Positions 34,901 to 43,818 of a DNA stretch of 64,000 nt are shown here, piece after piece (within the stretch, counting starts at the first letter, position 1; every line of letters starts with the position of its first letter). This stretch comes from Metellina segmentata (Eukaryota; Arthropoda; Arachnida; Araneae; Tetragnathidae): positions 67,930,698 to 67,994,697 of the forward strand of contig OX375877.1 in the NCBI GenBank assembly GCA_947359465.1, given 5' to 3'. The notes beneath the pieces were generated by a model, which saw only the letters and a program-made list of their open reading frames with translations, was not told where the DNA came from and made no database searches. A program made the position numbers and the translations under genes.

Positions 34901-35468
34901 GAAGAACTGAACTATATAACACCATACACTTACTAATCAGTAAAGTTAATCTTATTTTAGTCCTATCTTTTGTGAGTGACAATGAACTCGTAAGTGAAGA
35001 ATGTACTCAGAAAACACGTGCTTGTGATAATGCGACAAGTGAAACTTTATGTTATAATACAGGATTTTAACAAAAGGAGTATGCTTAAATGTGTTTGTAA
35101 TTTGTCCTTTTTTTTTTTTTGCTCCATCACGTTGATGAGCTGAATACAATTCAATTCGATGACTAAACATGAGCAAGAAAGAAATATGTAACCAAATATA
35201 ATTTATGTAAGAGAAACTTTACTTTCTTTAAAGTATACCGATTTCTCTTGATTATGTAGTTTTATTTTTCTAAATTTACATCAGCAAAATTGAACTATTT
35301 ATTTAGGGGAACAAATCTTTGCCTTTTGTTGAACAGAAATTAGTATATTTGACTAGCATCAGTTTTTTTTTTTTTAATTGACGAAGATAACTTTTTTGAA
35401 GGGATTTAACTCAATAGGTCTTATAATTTTACACTTTAGAGTAACAGAGTAGTATAGTGTTTACGAAA

Positions 35469-36014
35469 ATGAATAACCATTATGTAAATATGAAGCCAAA
35501 ATTTCCAAGCATGTCGTTGCTCAATAAACGCCTATCTACGTTTAGAGATTGGCCACGCGCAAACTTTGACTTTTGGGACCTGGCCGAAAACGGATTGTTT
35601 TATACGGGTGTAATGGACAGGGTCAGGTGCTATTGGTGTGGCGAAGGGCTTGAAAATTGGCAAGGAGATGATGTAGTGAGACACGAACACATAAAGTTTT
35701 ATCCAAAATGTTTGGTAGCCCAACAACAACAAATGGTTGCTGACCCTATATCAAAAAGAACACCAACGGATGAAATTGTACAGGTGGATGAAATCAAGAA
35801 TAATACCAATGTTTTTATAAAAACCGAACCTTACCCCTCAAACAACAACAAGGACGAACGACTTTGTAAAATTTGTTTGGAATCGGAAATGGATGCTACT
35901 TTACAGCGTTGCGGTCATCTGGTCACATGCATGAGATGTGCGAAAGCTCTCTTAGCGGGTCCTATGTGCCGAACCAATATTTTACATAAAATTAAAACGT
36001 ACATTTGTTACTAA
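35469..36014 (+). CDS. BIR-RING inhibitor-of-apoptosis-like protein, left arm (intact)
   Basis: The first ATG is at 35469 (181 codons); the frame is open from 35457. One BIR domain (about residues 20-90) shows RLSTFRDWP, LAENGLFYTG, the zinc set CYWC...H...C (VRCYWCGEGLENWQ, then EHIKFYPKC). After a Gln/Asn-rich linker comes a C-terminal RING (about 135-180) with CKIC, RCGH and CMRC. The last pair reads GPMC where IAPs have CPxC, so one zinc ligand is missing. Viral and cellular IAPs of this size block caspases or act as E3 ligases. A single BIR plus RING resembles insect-virus IAPs more than the two-BIR cellular ones. The frame is intact, but ligase activity is doubtful given the missing cysteine. 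Confidence 0.85.
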   Translation: MNNHYVNMKPKFPSMSLLNKRLSTFRDWPRANFDFWDLAENGLFYTGVMDRVRCYWCGEGLENWQGDDVVRHEHIKFYPKCLVAQQQQMVADPISKRTPTDEIVQVDEIKNNTNVFIKTEPYPSNNNKDERLCKICLESEMDATLQRCGHLVTCMRCAKALLAGPMCRTNILHKIKTYICY

Positions 36015-36947
36015 ACGTTATCTACCCTTTGTCAATTCAAGTAGTAGATGCAATTTTAGTGACTAACTGAACATCACGTTAAAGAATTCTACAAGAGTGA
36101 TATTTTGAGTTTAATGGATGAAATTAACACATGTGCGGTAGCAAAAAGACTAGTAAGGAAGTTCGATACTTCTAAAATAATGATAAGACTTTCTATCAAA
36201 GACTTGTGGTAAAATCGTGTAGGAAAGACTTATATTTAATATATTTAGAAGGGATATAGTAACTATTTTACTTATTTGTTGTTTGTTCATTACATGCTAA
36301 ACCTATTTTGGATAGAGGAATTTTAAAGTGCCTTGAAAAGGAATTACAAATTGCTTTAAGAAAGATATGTGTAAAAGTACTCTGTAATACAAGAAAGCTG
36401 GAAATAAATATTTATATTTTGAGATATAACTGATTTTTTTTTGTGCATGACTTCTTTTTTTAATTGTTCTTGATAAACTTTATTTTGCTTGTTCCTTTAA
36501 AAAAAAAAAAAAAACATCGTAACTTTTTTTTGTTACTGCTTAGCTTATTTTTTACTGCTAAACGTTTTTTGTTTTGTTTTTGTTTATTGCTTAATTTTTT
36601 TGCCGCTTAACTTTGTTACTGTTAAATTTTGTTGTGTTGAAAATTAACTTTTTTTACTGTTTAACTTTTTTAACTGTTCAACTTTTTTTTTCTTATTCTA
36701 ATTTTTTTTTAACATTATCAAAAAAAAAATACTATAATTGTTGTGTAGAATAATTTTTTTGACAACACTGAATTGAAGGTATAATATTTATTGAAAACAT
36801 AGGAATCGGTAAAACAGTTAATATAATTGTTATAACATATCTTACAGGTCTTTTACATACATTTCTTTAATAGTATTGAAAATATCTGTTGTATTCAAAT
36901 TTTCAAAAAAGTTGCCTTCTAATATAATGTCATAAAAGTTTAACAAT
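36015..36947. other. Left arm, non-coding T-rich stretch
   Basis: 36420-36740 is a degenerate run of TTTTACTGTTTAACTTTTT-like units rich in homopolymers. AATAAA-type signals lie at about 36403. No gene. Mirror image at 38920-39800. Confidence 0.6.
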
Positions 36948-37304
36948 TTATTGTTCTCTCTCTCTTACAAAATGAATAGCAAACTCTTTCCAGTTAACAG
37001 CACATAAAGCAAGAGTGAAAAATCTGCAAAAGCATTCGTCAACATTCATCTTCATACATGCAAGTACAGATTGATTGACAATTTCATCCTTACAACCTAA
37101 GCAATCAAAAAGAATAGTAATAGTATTTACCACAATTTGCTTTAGACACTTGCAGAGAGAAGCTATAACTTCTCTCCAACATTCAGATTTACCAGTATCA
37201 ATGCAGTAAAGTTTGTAACTTTCATCAGGAAAACCATTTTGATTTTCAGTTTCACATAGTATGGCAGCAAATACGTCAAAAGCGATATTTTCAATATATC
37301 TCAC
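36948..37304 (-). CDS. Unknown Cys-rich open frame, left arm (118 codons)
   Basis: The frame is preceded by an in-frame stop and has no early ATG (it opens at GTG). It may therefore be a downstream exon or use an unusual start. The product has about 11 cysteines (DTGKSECWREVIASLCKCLK, ITILFDCLGCKDE, VDECFCRFFTLALCAVNW) and predicted helical segments. I do not recognise the family. Its mirror copy at about 38560-38919 is frameshifted. Conservation of the frame in one arm and the amphipathic pattern suggest it was a real gene of the parent element. Confidence 0.5.
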   Translation of the reverse strand: MRYIENIAFDVFAAILCETENQNGFPDESYKLYCIDTGKSECWREVIASLCKCLKQIVVNTITILFDCLGCKDEIVNQSVLACMKMNVDECFCRFFTLALCAVNWKEFAIHFVREREQ

Positions 37305-37390
37305 ACGTTAGCGTAGAATTCGTACAATTTAAAATACTGATCAAAATTCATAAAAACACAATGGGACGAGAAATGAAAACTATGATCTTT

Positions 37391-37744
37391 TTACTGAAAT
37401 ACACGTTGTAAAACCAAGTCCATTTTTTCAGCATCAAACACTTTAGAAAGGCAGACTCCCTTCTCTATAACTTTAACTTCGGAGGCAGTTGCAAACGCGA
37501 AAAACTTGATCACCTTCTTCATAAGAATATACCATGTTTTCGGATGCATAGAAACACATTCCTTCGTTGGTTGCAAGACACTGTGTTTACCTAAAGTAAA
37601 TTTACGTATGTGGACACGTGTGGAATCATTGGAGTTGTTAATTAGCACGAATAAATATTCGCCAAAGTGAAACATATTGTCTGGAAGTAATTGCATTGAC
37701 AAATTTAAGCTTTCCTCTGGAAACGCCTGATGGTTGAATCGCAT
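37391..37744 (-). CDS. PC4-like (transcription coactivator p15 fold) protein, left arm
   Basis: Start chosen at the ATG at 37744 (117 codons); the frame is open from 37816. The core reads FGEYLFVLINNSNDSTRVHI, then RKFTLGK, then TKECVSMHPKTWYILMKKV. This matches the PC4 pattern: a beta strand with (V/I)xIRxF/Y, a basic turn, then KG(I/V)SLxxxxW. PC4 domains bind single-stranded DNA as dimers and occur in cellular coactivators and in some DNA viruses and phages. Here it would serve replication or late transcription of the parent element (inference). It ends close to the palindrome centre, so the centre may have cut away whatever gene lay next. The right-arm copy is frameshifted. Confidence 0.6.
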   Translation of the reverse strand: MRFNHQAFPEESLNLSMQLLPDNMFHFGEYLFVLINNSNDSTRVHIRKFTLGKHSVLQPTKECVSMHPKTWYILMKKVIKFFAFATASEVKVIEKGVCLSKVFDAEKMDLVLQRVFQ

Positions 37745-37890
37745 TCTATTACACGCTTTGGGTTGGTTTTGTAAAACGCAACATTTTAAGAGCTTTGAGG
37801 TACACGTTTTCAACAAATAGCTTCAACTACCCAAGAGATAAAAAGTGTCGTCCAAAAGATAAATGAGATGAACAGAAATTTTAAACAAAC

Positions 37891-37973
37891 AGATCTAGTA
37901 GGAGCGAAAAAAAAACTACTACCGCCTACTTCCTGCTTGGAGGTAGGAAGTTTTTTTCGCTCCTACTAGATCT
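37891..37973. repeat. Palindrome centre with hairpin loop
   Basis: Arms reach AGATCTAGTAGGAGCG-A(9) on the left and T(7)-CGCTCCTACTAGATCT on the right. Between them is a 35 nt spacer holding a second inverted repeat, CCTACTTCC / GGAGGTAGG (37925-37933 and 37939-37947; 8 of 9 positions pair), around the loop TGCTT (37934-37938). The loop centre equals the element midpoint. Confidence 0.95.
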
Positions 37974-38019
37974 GTTTGTTTAAAATTTCTGTTCATCTCA
38001 TTTATCTTTTGGACGACAC

Positions 38020-38475
38020 TTTTTATCTCTTGGGTAGTTGAAGCTATTTGTTGAAAACGTGTACCTCAAAGCTCTTAAAATGTTGCGTTTTACAAAACCA
38101 ACCCAAAGCGTGTAATAGAATGCGATTCAACCATCAGGCGTTTCCAGAGGAAAGCTTAAATTTGTCAAATGCAATTACTTCCAGACAATATGTTTCACTT
38201 TGGCGAATATTTATTCGTGCTAATTAACAACTCCAATGATTCCACACGTGTCCACATACGTAAATTTACTTTAGGTAAACACAGTGTCTTGCAACCAACG
38301 AAGGAATGTGTTTTCTATGCATCCGAAAACATGGTATATTCTTATGAAGAAGGTGATCAAGTTTTTCGCGTTTGCAACTGCCTCCGAAGTTAAAGTTATA
38401 GAGAAGGGAGTCTGCCTTTCTAAAGTGTTTGATGCTGAAAAAATGGACTTGGTTTTTACACGTGTATTTCAGTAA
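38020..38475 (+). pseudogene. PC4-like copy, right arm (frameshifted)
   Basis: Mirror of 37391-37816. The frame is lost by single-base differences near 38165 and 38310 (TGTTTTCTATGCATCC where the left arm has TGTTTCTATGCATCC). The open pieces are 38169-38393 and 38284-38475. Confidence 0.85.
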
Positions 38476-38559
38476 AAAGATCAATAGTTTTCATTTCTCG
38501 TCCCATTGTGTTTTTATGAATTTTGATCAGTATTTTAATTTGTACGATTCTACGCTAAC

Positions 38560-38919
38560 GTGTGAGATATATTGAATATCGCTTTTGACGGTATTTGCTG
38601 CCATACTATGTGAAACTGAAAATCAAAATGGTTTTCCTGATGAAAGTTACAAACTTTACTGCATTGATACTGGTAAATCTGAATGTTGGAGAGAAGTTAT
38701 AGCTTCTCTCTGCAAGTGTCTCTAAAGCAAATTGTGGTAAATACTATTACTATTCTTTTTGATTGCTTAGGTTGTAAGGATGAAATTGTCAATCAATCTG
38801 TACTTGCATGTATGAAGATGAATGTTGACGAATGCTTTTGCAGATTTTTCACTCTTGCTTTATGTGCTGTTAACTGGAAAGAGTTTGCTATTCATTTTGT
38901 AAGAGAGAGAGAACAATAA
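38560..38919 (+). pseudogene. Cys-rich unknown copy, right arm (frameshifted)
   Basis: Mirror of 36948-37304. Small differences around 38570-38590 and 38717-38725 (GTGTCTCTAAAGC where the left arm gives GTGTCTAAAGC) break the frame; the part from about 38722 to 38919 is intact. Confidence 0.85.
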
Positions 38920-39802
38920 ATTGTTAAACTTTATGACATTATATTAGAAGGCAACTTTTTTGAAAATTTGAATACACAGATATTTTCAATACTATTAAAG
39001 AAATGTATGTAAAAGGACCTTGTAAGATATGTTATAACAATTATATTAACTGTTTTAACCGATTCCTATGTTTTCAATAAATATTATACCTTCAATTCAG
39101 TGTTGTCAAAAAAATTATTCTACACAACAATTATAGTATTATTTTTTTTGATAATGTTAAAAAAAATTAGAATAAGAAAAAAAAAGTTGAACAGTTAAAA
39201 AAGTTAAACAGTAAAAAAAGTTAATTTTCAACACAACAAAATTTACAGTAACAAAGTTAAGCGGCAAAAAAATTAAGCAATAAACAAAAACAAACAAAAA
39301 ACGTTTAGCAGTAAAAAATAAGCTAAGCAGTACAAAAAAAAGTTACGATGTTTTTTTTTTTTTTTTTTAAAGGAACAAGCAAAATAAAGTTTATCAAGAA
39401 CAATTAAAAAAAGAAGTCCATGCACAAAAAAAAAATCAGTTATATCTCAAAATATAAATATTTATTTCCAGCTTTCTTGTATTACAGAGTACTTTTACAC
39501 ATATCTTTCTTAAAGCAATTTGTAATTCCCTTTTCAAGGCACTTTAAAATTCCTCTATCCAAAATAGGTTTAGCATGTAATGAACAAACAACAAATAAGT
39601 AAAATAGTTACTATATCCCTTCTAAATATATTAAATATAAGTCTTTCCTACACGATTTTACCACAAGTCTTTGATAGAAAGTCTTATCATTATTTTAGAA
39701 GTATCGAACTTCCTTACTAGTCTTTTGCTACCGCACATGTGTTAATTTCATCCATTAAACTCAAAATATCACTCTTGTAGAATTCATTAACGTGATGTTC
39801 AG

Positions 39803-40415
39803 TTAGTCACTAAAATTGCATCTACTACTTGAATTGACAAAGGGTAGATAACGTTTAGTAACAAATGTACGTTTTAATTTATGTAAAATATTGGTTCGGC
39901 ACATAGGACCCGCTAAGAGAGCTTTCGCACATCTCATGCATGTGACCAGATGACCGCAACGCTGTAAAGTAGCATCCATTTCCGATTCCAAACAAATTTT
40001 ACAAAGTCGTTCGTCCTTGTTGTTGTTTGAGGGGTAAGGTTCGGTTTTTTTATAAAAACATTGGTGTTATTCTTGATTTCATCCACCTGTACAATTTCAT
40101 CCGTTGGTGTTCTTTTTGATATAGGGTCAGCAACCATTTGTTGTTGTTGGGCTACCAAACATTTTGGATAAAACTTTATGTGTTCGTGTCTCACTACATC
40201 ATCTCCTTGCCAATTTTCAAGCCCTTCGCCACACCTATAGCACCTGACCCTGTCCATTACACCCGTATAAAACAATCCGTTTTCGGCCAGGTCCCAAAAG
40301 TCAAAGTTTGCGCGTGGCCAATCTCTAAACGTAGGATAGGCGTTTATTGAGCAACGACATGCTTGAAATTTTTGGCTTCATATTTACATAATGGTTATTC
40401 ATTTTCGTAAACACT
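39803..40415 (-). pseudogene. BIR-RING copy, right arm (frameshifted)
   Basis: Mirror of 35457-36014. At least two small indels break the frame (near 40050 and 40010-40020, and near 40340). One BIR residue also differs (CYRC where the left arm has CYWC), and the RING end keeps the same GPMC. Fragments 40275-39934 and 39991-39803 remain open. Confidence 0.9.
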
Positions 40416-40944
40416 ATACTACTCTGTTACTCTAAAGTGTAAAATTATAAGACCTATTGATTAAATCCCTTCAAAAAAGTTATCTTCGTCAATTTAAAAA
40501 AAAAAAAACTGATGCTAGTCAAATATACTAATTTCTGTTCAACAAAAGGCAAAGATTTGTTCCCCTAAATAAATAGTTCAATTTTGCTGATGTAAATTTA
40601 GAAAAATAAAACTACATAATCAAGAGAAATCAGTATACTTTAAAGAAAGTAAAGTTCTCTTACATAAATTATATTTGGTTACATATTTCTTTCTTGCTTA
40701 TGTTTAGTCATCGAATTGAATTGTATTCAGCTCATCAACGTGATGGAGCAAAAAAAAAAAAAAGGACAAATTACAAACACATTTAAGCATACCTATTTGT
40801 TAAAATCCTGTATTATAACATAAAGTTTCACTTGTCGCATTATCACAAGCACGTGTTTTTCTGAGTACATTCTTCACTTACGAGTTCATTGTCACTCACA
40901 AAAGATAGGACTAAAATAAGATTAACTTACTGATTAGTAAGTGT

Positions 40945-42227
40945 ATGGTGTTATATAGTTCAGTTCTTCGTGTCTTCAGTTTACAATTATTTTTCCCCAA
41001 GGAACATATAACGTTTTTCAATAGTCATGTTAATGTCTGTGTGACATGGATGTTTGTAAACGTATGGTGTAGAGGCGGCTGGTGCACCTTAAATCTGTCG
41101 TGGCCGAAAGTCCTCACGTTGGGTTGGCGTGGAAGTTTGGAGAGTGGGGGTGCCAGCTCAGGTGTTGCTTCGTCATTGACCGTGGTTCAAAATTACGAGG
41201 CGTTGTCCCTCGGATCTTTCCCTTAAAGGACTGATCCCGGACCTGTCGTCAATAGCCCGTTGTGTTGGTCTAGTACGACGTTAACTAAAATGACCATACC
41301 ATTACGTTAATGTCTGTGCACTTGTGGATTTTGATGGATTTCAGACTAAGGAAGGTTTCTTAGTACGTGAATACAGATACATCGCTTTAAAATCGCAAGT
41401 AGCTTCAAGTATTCGTTTAACCCTATTGCTTTAATATAAACTTAGTGCCAAAGATCGTAAAACTGTGCGCTAGACTCAAAACTTTTGGAATTGTACAAGC
41501 AGACAAAGAGTGCCTCTCAGTACTTAGTTGCTTACAAAGGTGGTTGTGTTGAGAAACAACGCTTAGATGCCTTGAATATTCCAAACATCAACTTGGAACA
41601 CTTTGGGTGTCCCAAATTCGATATACTATGTGCTCTAAGCAGCAACAAAGAAATCCAAAAACTATCATGGGGTCATCACAAAAATCATTTGCATTGCCCA
41701 AAAGCTGAGGTGACGGCATTTAATAACTGGCTCATAGGAAATATATGTCTCTTAAAAAATGTAGGCAGGTAAAAAATACGTTCTTTTGGTTTTACTATAA
41801 TGCAATAATTGTGTGTAAAATATGTGAATCCTAGTTGTTTTTCAACTAAAAAGTGTTATATAGTTTACTTTGTTTCAGTTTGACTTCTTTCAATATGTTT
41901 TAGAATTATTTTTCAATATGTTTTAGAATTATTTTTCAATATGATTTAGAACAATTTGTTTTTTTCAGAGATTGTTTGAAGAAATACATAGAATTCATAC
42001 TTAAACATTATTTCAATGATATATATTCATTTAAAAATGAATTAGTATATAAATTTTTCAGTTGTTATTTAATTTTACTCATGTGTAAAACTATCAGTGG
42101 CGTGAGTAAATGTTTAGATTATGCATTAACTATCAAGAAAGTGCAACAATTTATTTTGTTTAGCAGCCTAGAAGTGTACACAATATTTTCAAAATCACAA
42201 AACCCACTTACTATCCATTTAACGTAG
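40945..42227 (+). pseudogene. Right-arm gene with DFDGF motif, SINE-interrupted
   Basis: Mirror of 33645-34900, with the same SINE insertion and the same stop/frame change before the 95-codon segment (41485-41772). The donor CAG|GTAAAA lies at 41769-41770 and the acceptor TTTTTTCAG ends at 41968. After splicing, the frame continues through KKYIEFILKHYFN to 42227. One extra T near 42055 relative to the left arm keeps this exon open longer here. Confidence 0.55.
41042..41305 (+). mobile_element. SINE in the right arm
   Basis: Same SINE as 34569-34830, flanked by GTTAATGTCTGTG (41029-41041 and 41306-41318). It has at least five one-base indels or changes that the left-arm copy lacks (see findings). 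Confidence 0.95.
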
Positions 42228-42231
42228 CAAT

Positions 42232-43818
42232 GTAGTATATCTGAAATTATAAAAAACCTATACAAAGTATCTTGTAAAATACTTGTACAAAATTCGCATT
42301 TAACTCTGCAATACACAAGGTTTTCAAGTAAATAAAAAGAAGTTCATATGTTTAGTAAAATGTATGGTTTGCAAGAGCATTAGAAAAAAAGAACATTTAA
42401 TTTAGAACTTCAAGGACTAAAAGTTTATTAACATTAATTTTGACTACTTCAAATGTACAAGTAAACATCTTCATAGTATGGGTCTTGCAAAGTTTCAACT
42501 TAAGGTAAAAAAATATTTTACTTTGACAGGTTTCATCTTAATTTTTTTTCTTACATAAAAACACGCTTTAAGAAATTAAACTGCTAAATGTCTTCATTGT
42601 AAATCAAAAAGATTTTTTTTGCAATCTGCATTTAAAAATTTGTAATAATAGCTAATTTATATGTTTCAATCGTATTTTTTCAAAATCATTATTATAATAT
42701 GTGTAATAGTATCTAATTTTGGTGTAAAATCATCTTAACATTTTACAATAAATCAAAGAAAATTTCATTTAAAAAAGTTTGTAAATCTAAAAAAAATTAA
42801 ATCACTAAATTTCAGACAGATTTATTTAAATAAAAAAAATAGTATGGCTAGAAAAGAATAACTAAAAAACAATATATGGTTTGGTTTCAATACAATTATA
42901 ACTTCTTCAAATGAATAAGGAGTCATTTGCGTTTCTACTCATTCGTTAAAGTCATCAAACTTTGTAAGTTTAATTAACTTTGTTCCACTGTTTCTTTGTT
43001 TAATTAACTTACTTCTGTAAGTCCCGTGTTGTATTTCTGTGGTATATGGGTGAGTTTTCTTTGGTTCAATTTAAAAAAAATTTACAAGGAAACATGTTCA
43101 TAGTACGGGTTTTGCAAAGTTTTCAAATAAAAGAAAAAAGATTTTTGTACTTTTATTTAAGGTTACGTTATTTAAAAATAAATTCTGCAATAAAATATGT
43201 ACTATAGCATCAAATGTATAATTAGTGTTTAAGAGAAAGCATCTAAATTAAAAAACAAAAATATTTATAGCAAATAAAATTTCATTTCAGATCTTGCATT
43301 GAAAAACACACAGTTTATAAAATTAGTATTTAATTTTTTAAAAATCCAAAATGCAATGTATGTGGTAAGACACGCATAAAAGTTTCTTGATGTAAGTATA
43401 AAAGTAATATTCCCAAAGGCATAAATATTCATTGTAACGTTTTCTAAATATCGTTTAGTGTACAACATTCCTATTTACACTGCGTTTTATATAGCGTTTA
43501 TAAACAACATGTAAAAAAAAACAAGTAAATTTCTTTGGGTCTAAGCGTTTTAATTAATTTATGTAAAAATAAAACAATTATTGAATAAAAACACATCTCC
43601 TTATCTCCCCTTCCCTCACGACCCTCTGTTATCCTTCCAACAACCGTTATCTCCCCTCTTTCAACAGCTTATCAGAAAACCACACAAACCTTATCAGTGA
43701 TTCCCCAAATACCTTATCAAGCAACGACCATCTTCCATTAAATGCTTATATCATCTCCAATCCTCTGTGCCTAAAATCCTCAATCCTCTTGTTCCAGAAC
43801 CCCTATATTATCTCTACT
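42232..43818. other. Right arm, outer non-coding part
   Basis: Mirror of 32054-33640; AT-rich, ending in CCTATATTATCTCTACT at 43818. No gene called. Confidence 0.5.

Larger units (their letters stand above)
32054..43818. mobile_element. Giant palindromic Polinton/adintovirus-like element (11.77 kb)
   Basis: Ends are AGTAGAGATAATATAGGGG and its exact inverse. They are flanked by a 6 bp target duplication GTAGAA (32048-32053 and 43819-43824) inside a LINE frame that is contiguous once the element is removed. The whole element is one inverted repeat: two arms of about 5.88 kb that meet at a small hairpin centred on 37936. That is exactly the midpoint of the two ends. AG...CT termini with a 6 bp duplication are the integration signature of Polintons/Mavericks. 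Arms carry BIR-RING, PC4-like, Cys-rich and DFDGF-motif genes. I saw no polymerase B, integrase, protease or capsid gene, so it is non-autonomous. Class assignment rests on ends plus cargo and is an inference. Confidence 0.8.

Noticed and set aside
36948..37304. Cys-rich frame as a zinc-finger protein
   Set aside because: Cysteine spacing does not follow C2H2, CCHC, RING or BIR patterns that I can recognise.
32054..43818. Palindrome as a sequencing fold-back artefact
   Set aside because: A fold-back read would mirror the flanking LINE too. Instead, mirroring stops exactly at AGT/ACT ends, a 6 bp duplication follows, and the two different LINE halves continue in frame on each side. The indels in one arm may still be technical.
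32054..43818. Palindrome as an ordinary hAT or foldback (Foldback/Galileo) transposon
   Set aside because: hAT would give an 8 bp duplication. An 8 bp reading (TGTAGAAA/TGTAGAAG) has a mismatch and makes the ends asymmetric, whereas 6 bp makes both perfect. Foldback elements have tandem-repeat-rich arms, which these are not.
35469..43818. Endogenous baculovirus, nimavirus or iridovirus insertion
   Set aside because: A BIR-RING gene alone is not diagnostic. No core genes of those viruses are visible, and the 6 bp duplication with AG...CT ends points to a Polinton-type integrase.
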